Assembly (NCBI GenBank): GCA_964492545.1
Contig: CAZBKO010000017.1
Location: 1-29,766, forward strand
Direction: 5' to 3'
Length of the DNA stretch: 29,766 nucleotides
DNA from: RGIG1934 sp964492545
GTDB taxonomy: Bacteria > Bacillota > Clostridia > Lachnospirales > Lachnospiraceae
The notes under the pieces were generated by a model. The model worked only from the letters and a program-made list of their open reading frames with translations, was not told the origin of the DNA and made no database searches. Position 1 is the stretch's first letter; every line of letters starts with the position of its first letter. The translations under genes were made by a program, and so were the position numbers. Below, piece after piece: positions 24,869 to 29,766 of this stretch.

Positions 24869-25288
24869 TTAATAATTCTCTCTTAGTCTTTCGTATTCCT
24901 TAACAATATCCTTCATCGCATTATTATCCCCGCTGATATTGTCAGGATGATATATCTTCATCAAATCCCTATATCTCTTTTTAAGTGTCAAAATATCCTT
25001 TACGCCCGCAAAAAATTCACTTTTTTCAATCACTTTTATCTTCGGTTCATTATTTATTTTGTTTTCAATAAGCGTTTCTTCCCACTTAAGTCTATCCCAT
25101 TCCTGGGACAGATGTATTGCTTCCTTTTGAAGGAGTCTCATTTGTGTATCAAACAGCTGTCTTTTTTGTTCTATTCTTCTCTCCTCAGAAATAACCTTGC
25201 ACTTGAACTGTTTCTTTTCATTCTCTAACTTTTCACGCTCATATTTTAGTTCAAGTTCCAGCTGCATAAGCTCAAGTTCCTTATCCAC
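24869..25288 (-). CDS. Coiled-coil protein with C-terminal J-domain-like segment
   Basis: The 139-residue cytoplasmic protein begins at GTG (25286-25288), with GGAGGGG 6 bases upstream. The first 75 residues are a highly charged Glu/Lys/Gln-rich helix, very likely a coiled coil. The last 45 residues resemble a J-domain: a helix with KKRYRDLMKIYHPDN containing the HPD tripeptide, then a second helix ending EYERLRENY. The HPD loop normally stimulates the ATPase of DnaK-type chaperones. No Gly/Phe region or zinc domain is present, so it is not DnaJ itself. It lies 31 bases after sigK and just before the pilus operon. Its partner and role are unknown. Confidence 0.8.
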   Translation of the reverse strand: MDKELELMQLELELKYEREKLENEKKQFKCKVISEERRIEQKRQLFDTQMRLLQKEAIHLSQEWDRLKWEETLIENKINNEPKIKVIEKSEFFAGVKDILTLKKRYRDLMKIYHPDNISGDNNAMKDIVKEYERLRENY

Positions 25289-25319
25289 TTAATACCCCTC
25301 CACACGTATTTTCATAGTT

Positions 25320-25946
25320 CTATCTATTATAATAATTTTCTCTTAGCTTTTCAAGTGCTTTCTTCTCTATTCTGCTTACATAGCTTCTGCTTATATTTAG
25401 TTTCAAGACTGCCTGCCTTTGTGTTATTTCCGTATTGCCTCTAAGTCCGTATCTCATATAAATTATTTCCTGTTCTCTTTTATCTAATACCTTTTCAATA
25501 TTTTCATACAACCATTTAATGTTTTCACGTCTGTCATATTCATCTAAAATATCTTTCCCCTGAAATTCAATTATGTCAAGAAGATTAATTTCGTTACCTT
25601 CCTTATCTGTTCCTATCGGTTCAAATAAAGAGACATCTCTTGTGTGCTTTTTTTCATTTCTAAGCATCATAAGAACTTCATTGTCAATACATTTGGAAGC
25701 ATACGTGACAAGTCTGTTGCCCTTAGTATTGTCGAAAGAATTTATCGCTTTAATTAAGCCCACAGTTCCTATGGATATCAATTCCTCCATCTCACGCTCC
25801 GACTGATAATATTTTTTTACAACATTGGCCACAAGTCTTAGGTTTCTTTCCACTAAAATATCCTTTGCTTTCTGGTCGCCCTCTTTATATTTTCTAAAAT
25901 AATCTTTTTCTTCCTCTTTTGTTAATGGTTCCGGAAAAGTTTTCAA
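25320..25946 (-). CDS. sigK: RNA polymerase sigma-K, late mother-cell sporulation factor, without pro-peptide
   Basis: Sigma-K directs late mother-cell transcription in sporulation. Sigma-70 region 2 (NLRLVANVVKKYY, LISIGTVGLIKAI) and region 4 (TQRQAVLKLNISRSYVSRIEKKAL) are complete. TFPEPLTKEEE at the N-terminus and DKEGNEINLLDI in the middle are characteristic of SigK. I prefer TTG at 25944-25946 as the start because GAGGTG lies 6 bases upstream. GTG at 25953-25955 would add three residues but has no ribosome site. An in-frame stop at 25968-25970 rules out any longer N-terminus. The hydrophobic pro-sequence of about 20 residues found in Bacillus is therefore absent, and the gene is uninterrupted by a skin-type element. 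The start region overlaps a terminator-like hairpin. Confidence 0.92.
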   Translation of the reverse strand: MKTFPEPLTKEEEKDYFRKYKEGDQKAKDILVERNLRLVANVVKKYYQSEREMEELISIGTVGLIKAINSFDNTKGNRLVTYASKCIDNEVLMMLRNEKKHTRDVSLFEPIGTDKEGNEINLLDIIEFQGKDILDEYDRRENIKWLYENIEKVLDKREQEIIYMRYGLRGNTEITQRQAVLKLNISRSYVSRIEKKALEKLRENYYNR

Positions 25947-26007
25947 AAAAGGCACCTCAAAGCATATTTAATACAATTTATGTATCAGACAGCTTCAACG
26001 TGCCTTT
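25945..26007 (-). terminator. Terminator-like hairpin overlapping the sigK start
   Basis: On the minus strand AAAGGCAC (26000-26007) pairs with GTGCCTTT (25948-25955), and a run of six T residues ends the structure at 25945. Inside are GAAGC/GCTTT (one G-T wobble) and ATACA/TGTAT. It begins 9 bases after the TrhP stop and so could end the upstream operon. Its right arm contains most of the sigK ribosome site and the T-run abuts the TTG start. Read-through transcripts would hide the sigK start, while transcripts starting inside the loop would escape it. The loop is long for a classic terminator. Confidence 0.6.
25974..26001 (-). promoter_or_regulatory. Possible sigma-K-type promoter inside the hairpin loop
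   Basis: The minus strand has CATAAATTG, fitting the sigma-K -10 pattern CATAnnnTR, with AC 17 bases upstream as the short -35 element. Transcription from it would start near 25967 and omit the left arm of the hairpin, giving a free sigK ribosome site. The consensus is short, so chance matches are common in AT-rich DNA. Confidence 0.3.
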
Positions 26008-26016
26008 CCATTTTAT

Positions 26017-27243
26017 TTATTTTTCTTTTCTGCGCAAGATATCATATTTGTCTGCTTCTGCCGATAACTTGATATATAGAACTTCTTTTGGATGTGGTGC
26101 ACTTTCTCTTGCATTTCCTTCTTCGTCATAGATTGCTTCTACAGTGACCGCTACATTTTCTCCATCAGGCTTCATTATTTCCATCTCATCGCCCACCGAA
26201 AACTTGTTTCTTTGCTCAATTCTGCATAAACCATCTTTAATCTCGCCAACAATACCAAGATATGTGTACTCTCTAATATAAGTGTTGCTGTCATATATCT
26301 GTGTATCTTCATTAGGCTTTCCAAAAAAGAATCCCGTAGTATACTGTCTATAAGTACATTTTGCAATTTCTTCCTTATATAGAGGTATTCTGCTTCTGTA
26401 GTATTCTTCACTTTTGTAAAAATCATCTATAGCCATTCTGTATGTTCTTGCAACTGTTGCAACATATAGAGCTGTCTTCATTCTGCCTTCTATCTTCAAG
26501 CTGTCTATTCCCGCATCTATAAGTTCAGGAATATGTTCTATCATGCAAAGGTCTTTCGAATTAAAAATATATGTTCCTCTTTCATTTTCGTAAACAGGCA
26601 TATATTCGCCAGGTCTTGATTCCTCAACCACTGAATACTTCCATCTGCAAGGATGAGTGCATGCTCCCTGATTAGCATCTCTTCCTGCCATAAAACTGCT
26701 TAACAGACATCTTCCTGAATATGATATGCACATTGCTCCGTGCATAAATGTTTCTATTTCCAAATCATCGGGGATATTTTGTCTGATTTCCTTTATTTCC
26801 TGCATTGAGAGTTCTCTTGCAGAAACAACTCTCTTAGCGCCTAATCCATACCAGAAATTATATGTTCCATAATTTGTATTATTCGCCTGTGTACTTATGT
26901 GTAGTTCCATATCAGGAAGGACTTCCTTAGCGATGGTAAATACCGCTGGATCTGCTATAATAAGCGCATCCGGCTTTATCTCTCTCAGTTCTTCAAAATA
27001 TTTTCTAACTCCGTCTAAATCTCTATTATGTGCAAGAATATTTGCTGTAACATACACCTTTACATTATGTTTGTGAGCAAATTCAATTCCCTCTTTCATA
27101 TCTTCATCAGAAAAATTCTTAGCCTTGGCTCTTAAGCCATAGACCTCGCCACCTATATATACGGCATCAGCACCAAATATTACAGCTGTTTTCAATACCT
27201 CTAAGCTGCTTGCAGGAACAAGCAATTCTGGTTTATCTCTCAT
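26017..27243 (-). CDS. trhP: TrhP-like U32 family tRNA hydroxylation protein
   Basis: The 408-residue U32 peptidase-family protein carries the full family signature ETFMHGAMCISYSGRC at about 164-179. Four cysteines placed to bind an iron-sulfur cluster are visible: Cys172, Cys179, Cys195 and Cys233. Despite the name, relatives of this length act in prephenate-dependent hydroxylation of uridine 34 of tRNA. GGAGATGA precedes the ATG. It lies 25 bases after a TrmR-like methyltransferase, which matches the Bacillus yrrM-yrrN-yrrO order. That pairing supports TrhP over the protease annotation. Bacillus has two such paralogues and only one is visible here. Confidence 0.87.
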   Translation of the reverse strand: MRDKPELLVPASSLEVLKTAVIFGADAVYIGGEVYGLRAKAKNFSDEDMKEGIEFAHKHNVKVYVTANILAHNRDLDGVRKYFEELREIKPDALIIADPAVFTIAKEVLPDMELHISTQANNTNYGTYNFWYGLGAKRVVSARELSMQEIKEIRQNIPDDLEIETFMHGAMCISYSGRCLLSSFMAGRDANQGACTHPCRWKYSVVEESRPGEYMPVYENERGTYIFNSKDLCMIEHIPELIDAGIDSLKIEGRMKTALYVATVARTYRMAIDDFYKSEEYYRSRIPLYKEEIAKCTYRQYTTGFFFGKPNEDTQIYDSNTYIREYTYLGIVGEIKDGLCRIEQRNKFSVGDEMEIMKPDGENVAVTVEAIYDEEGNARESAPHPKEVLYIKLSAEADKYDILRRKEK

Positions 27244-27268
27244 ATATTCATCTCCATTTCCAAGCTAT

Positions 27269-27913
27269 TTACTTCTTAAGCACACTCATTGTAATTCCAT
27301 CGCCAATCGGCACAATTGTTGTATCAAGCTGTGGCATGTTTTTTACAGTGTACATATATTCTCTCATTCTTGAATGAATCGTTCTGTTTCTTCTCTCAAT
27401 TCCATAACGGGATTCTATTATCTCGCCTTCCTGTAGCACATTGTCAGCTATTAGTATTGCTCCAGGCACCATCACATTCATTAATAGTGGCAAAAAATTA
27501 ATATATTGAGCCTTAGCCGCGTCCATAAATACAAAGTCATATTTCCTTGTAAGAGTTGGAAGTATTTCCATTGCATCGCCCTCAAGCAATGTAATAATGT
27601 TTTCTTTACCTGCCTTTGTAATATTTTCCTGTGCTATCGGAATTCTTTTCTCGTAATTTTCAATTGTTGTTATAGTGCTGCCATTTGGAATACATTCACT
27701 CATTAAAATAGCCGAGTATCCGATGGCTGTTCCAAGCTCCAGCACATTCTTTGGCTGTTTAATTGAAAGCATAACCTTCAAAAAGCTTTCCATCTCCTTG
27801 CGGATAATCGGCACATTTGTCTCATGTGCATATTTTTCAATTTCCATACACAATGGACTATTATCTCTCTCTAATGAATGAATATATGTTACTATTCGTT
27901 CATTTACTATCAT
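27269..27913 (-). CDS. trmR: TrmR-like tRNA 5-hydroxyuridine methyltransferase
   Basis: The 214-residue class I SAM-dependent O-methyltransferase has motif I VLELGTAIGYSA at 57-68. FVFMDAAKAQY contains Asp131, and IADNVL contains Asp157-Asn158 as likely metal ligands. It belongs to the catechol O-methyltransferase-like family. By synteny with Bacillus yrrM (trmR), it should methylate ho5U34 to 5-methoxyuridine, using the product of TrhP encoded next. Its ATG overlaps the preceding TGA (ATGA), and GAAGGAG lies upstream inside the MltG-like gene, showing tight coupling. Without the neighbour it would only be called an O-methyltransferase. Confidence 0.87.
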   Translation of the reverse strand: MIVNERIVTYIHSLERDNSPLCMEIEKYAHETNVPIIRKEMESFLKVMLSIKQPKNVLELGTAIGYSAILMSECIPNGSTITTIENYEKRIPIAQENITKAGKENIITLLEGDAMEILPTLTRKYDFVFMDAAKAQYINFLPLLMNVMVPGAILIADNVLQEGEIIESRYGIERRNRTIHSRMREYMYTVKNMPQLDTTIVPIGDGITMSVLKK

Positions 27914-28287
27914 TTTGTTTCTCCTTCGGGTGCACTGGCGGACATTGTCTTAATTAAATCCTCCGGTGCAGAAGATGTATTAAGCTTGTACTTTCCACTT
28001 TTGTACTTGGACTGATACATTATTGACTGAACATAAAATATCCATTTGTTCTCTACAATTCCTTTGTCTTCCAACAGCTCTGCAACGTCCATATCAGACA
28101 TTGAATTAGATATAGTTACTGAAATATTCTTTCCCGGTGCAGCCTTATATCCCTTGCTTGTAAATACTTTTTGCCCTATATCAAATCCGGTAAGTGCCAG
28201 CTGATATATTATTACAACTATAGCTATATACACAACACACTTTATAGATATTCTCATTATTCCTCTTGAAGTCTTCTTAAGATTCAT
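27910..28287 (-). CDS. Short MltG/YceG-like membrane protein lacking the catalytic domain
   Basis: I place the start at ATG 28285-28287 (125 residues) because GGAGG lies 5 bases upstream. An ATG at 28299 precedes that ribosome site and is not favoured. A membrane helix lies at about 18-36. The extracytoplasmic part contains SDMDVAELLEDKGIVEN and KSGKYKLNTSSAPEDLI, which resemble the small LysM-like subdomain at the start of MltG (YceG-like) lytic transglycosylases. The catalytic YceG domain, usually another 200 residues, is absent and the frame ends cleanly in an ATGA overlap with trmR. In Bacillus the full-length homologue yrrL precedes yrrM, so the locus is conserved but the protein is shortened. 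Confidence 0.75.
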   Translation of the reverse strand: MNLKKTSRGIMRISIKCVVYIAIVVIIYQLALTGFDIGQKVFTSKGYKAAPGKNISVTISNSMSDMDVAELLEDKGIVENKWIFYVQSIMYQSKYKSGKYKLNTSSAPEDLIKTMSASAPEGETK

Positions 28288-28335
28288 AATTACCTCCACG
28301 CTAATCTATTTTCGAAGTATTATTTTGGCATGTCC

Positions 28336-28671
28336 TTATAAAAAGTCCATATCAAGTTCAACATTTGAAATAACAGTTGCATCTATTCTCTGAAGCATTC
28401 TGCAAAATGTCATCTCTGCATCAAGAAATCTTTTAGCATCTTCATTTTCAAATACATCTCTAAATTCGCTAAACAATTCATCCATCTGCTGTTTCATGTT
28501 AGTATTGCCATTGGCATGAATAGCAAAGTTCTTCCTTCTATAATCGTTAATTCTAACCATAAGAAAATCATTATTCTTAACCTTTTCCATAGTGGTTTTG
28601 TAGTTCTTGTATTCTTCGCTGTTAGCAACGCACGAAGCAAGTTCTCTTGCCTTATTCTCTATTTCATACAT
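28336..28671 (-). CDS. YlbF/YmcA family protein
   Basis: The 111-residue, largely helical cytoplasmic protein matches the YlbF/YmcA (RicF/RicA) family in size and pattern: an N-terminal ENKARELASCVANSEEYKNY helix, then a hydrophobic C-terminal helix (DAEMTFCRMLQRID). In Bacillus these proteins form an iron-sulfur complex with YaaT. That complex affects RNase Y-dependent mRNA maturation, competence, sporulation and biofilm formation. The gene lies 23 bases after RNase J. The family is clear, but the choice among YlbF, YmcA and YheA-type paralogues is not. Confidence 0.85.
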   Translation of the reverse strand: MYEIENKARELASCVANSEEYKNYKTTMEKVKNNDFLMVRINDYRRKNFAIHANGNTNMKQQMDELFSEFRDVFENEDAKRFLDAEMTFCRMLQRIDATVISNVELDMDFL

Positions 28672-28694
28672 GTGATGTGCCTCCGTATGCTATA

Positions 28695-29766
28695 TTACTC
28701 AACTTCCATAATTATTGGTAAAATCATAGGATTTCTCTTCATCTTCTTCCAAAGATAATCACTTAGAGAGTCCTTAACTACCATCTTAATCTTTCCCCAG
28801 TCTGTGATATGCTTATCTAAACAATCCATAACTGCGTCATCTACAATCTTCTTAGCTTCTTCTATAAGATTCTCAGATTCTCTCACATATACAAATCCTC
28901 TTGTGACAATATCAGGACCAGCAAGCAGCTGATTGCTATATTTTTCAAGTGTCATCACAACGATTATTATACCATTTTCAGCGAGATTCTGTCTATCCCT
29001 TAATACTATATTACCTACATCACCTACACCGAGTCCATCTACAAGTACGCTTCCTACCTGTACATGATCAACAACCTGTCCTTTTTCCTCTGACAATTCA
29101 AGAACATCACCTGAGCTCATAATAAATACATTTTCCTTTGCCACACCCATCTGCATAGCAAGCTCAGCGTGAGCCTTAAGGTGTCTGTATTCTCCATGTA
29201 CCGGAATCGAATACTTTGGTTTTACAAGGGAATATATAAGCTTTATTTCTTCCTGACATGCATGGCCTGATACATGAGTATCCTGAAAAATAACATTTGC
29301 ACCCTTCATAGATAATTCATTAATAACTCTGGAAACAGCCTTTTCATTGCCCGGAATTGGTGTCGAACTCAAAATAACTGTGTCTCCCGGCTTAATTGTA
29401 ACCTTTCTGTGAATAGAAGCAGCCATTCTCGATAGTGCCGCCATTGATTCTCCCTGGCTTCCTGTTGTTATGAGAACAATCTTCTCATCAGGATAATTCT
29501 TCATCTGTTCTATATCAATCAGTGTGTTATCCGGAATATTAATATATCCAAGCTCATCTGCAGTTGTTATAACATTTACCATACTTCTTCCTTCAACAAT
29601 AACCTTGCGTCCGTATTTGTAAGAAGTATTAATTATCTGTTGAACTCTGTCAACATTTGAAGCAAAGGTAGCCACTATAATTCTATGGTCCGTATTCTCG
29701 GAAAAAATATGATCAAAGGTCTTTCCAACAGTCTTTTCTGACATTGTAAATCCCGGTCTTAATACG
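28695..29766 (-). CDS. rnj: Ribonuclease J, C-terminal two-thirds (5' end outside window)
   Basis: The frame stays open to the window edge. The residues before Met at 29744 read VLRPGFT and continue the family sequence, so that Met is internal. About 356 codons are visible of a protein near 555. RATFASN-type beta-CASP sequence appears as VATFASNVDRVQQI, followed by TGSQGESMAALSRMA, PIPGNEKAVSRVINEL and VHGEYRHL. The catalytic HxHxDH motif lies outside the window. RNase J is a metallo-beta-lactamase fold enzyme with 5' exonuclease and endonuclease activity that matures and decays RNA in Firmicutes. It leads the visible housekeeping run ylbF-like, mltG-like, trmR, trhP. Confidence 0.95.
   Translation of the reverse strand, partial: VLRPGFTMSEKTVGKTFDHIFSENTDHRIIVATFASNVDRVQQIINTSYKYGRKVIVEGRSMVNVITTADELGYINIPDNTLIDIEQMKNYPDEKIVLITTGSQGESMAALSRMAASIHRKVTIKPGDTVILSSTPIPGNEKAVSRVINELSMKGANVIFQDTHVSGHACQEEIKLIYSLVKPKYSIPVHGEYRHLKAHAELAMQMGVAKENVFIMSSGDVLELSEEKGQVVDHVQVGSVLVDGLGVGDVGNIVLRDRQNLAENGIIIVVMTLEKYSNQLLAGPDIVTRGFVYVRESENLIEEAKKIVDDAVMDCLDKHITDWGKIKMVVKDSLSDYLWKKMKRNPMILPIIMEVE

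Noticed and set aside
26017..27243. Annotation of the U32 protein as a collagenase-type protease
   Set aside because: The four-cysteine cluster and the adjacent TrmR-like gene support a tRNA hydroxylation role instead.

Overview
The window is AT-rich DNA, and every gene I can support lies on the minus strand. The gene content points to a monoderm, probably spore-forming Clostridia member, most likely of the family Lachnospiraceae. The reasons are CodY next to TopA, sporulation sigma-K, RNase J, a YlbF-family protein, and a type IV pilus (T4P) locus without the outer-membrane parts PilP and PilQ. The species is not determined. No tRNA, rRNA, CRISPR array, insertion sequence or phage gene was seen, and no gene-free stretch exceeds 300 bases.

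In transcription order, which is right to left, the window opens with a housekeeping block. It holds RNase J (5' end outside the window), a YlbF-family protein, a short MltG-like membrane protein, TrmR and TrhP. The last two are predicted to make 5-methoxyuridine at tRNA position 34. Next comes sigma-K, whose start region overlaps a terminator-like hairpin, then a GTG-initiated coiled-coil/J-domain protein.

The centre, about 24.8 to 5.6 kb, is a complete T4P operon of roughly 19 kb: pilB, pilT, pilC, two tandem major pilins, pilD, a pilM-pilN fusion, pilO, four minor-pilin-type genes and a 1916-residue membrane-anchored surface protein. It ends in a strong intrinsic terminator. The four minor pilins resemble the GspH/I/J/K (FimU/PilV/PilW/PilX) tip set, but the PilX/GspK-like member is unusually large at 870 residues and carries a calcium-loop motif. 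The 1916-residue protein sits where proteobacterial clusters encode the tip adhesin PilY1. PilB has a near-canonical tandem MshEN motif, which suggests control by cyclic di-GMP. PilT gives the pilus a retraction motor.

The left end is a second operon, comM-dprA-topA-codY, driven by a promoter with perfect TTGACA and TATAAT boxes. CodY runs off the left edge. DNA-processing proteins linked to transformation (DprA, ComM) therefore sit directly downstream of a retractile pilus locus. The most unusual items are the two giant tip-region proteins, the PilM-PilN fusion, sigma-K without a pro-peptide whose start is embedded in a terminator-like hairpin, and the catalytic-domain-less MltG-like protein.
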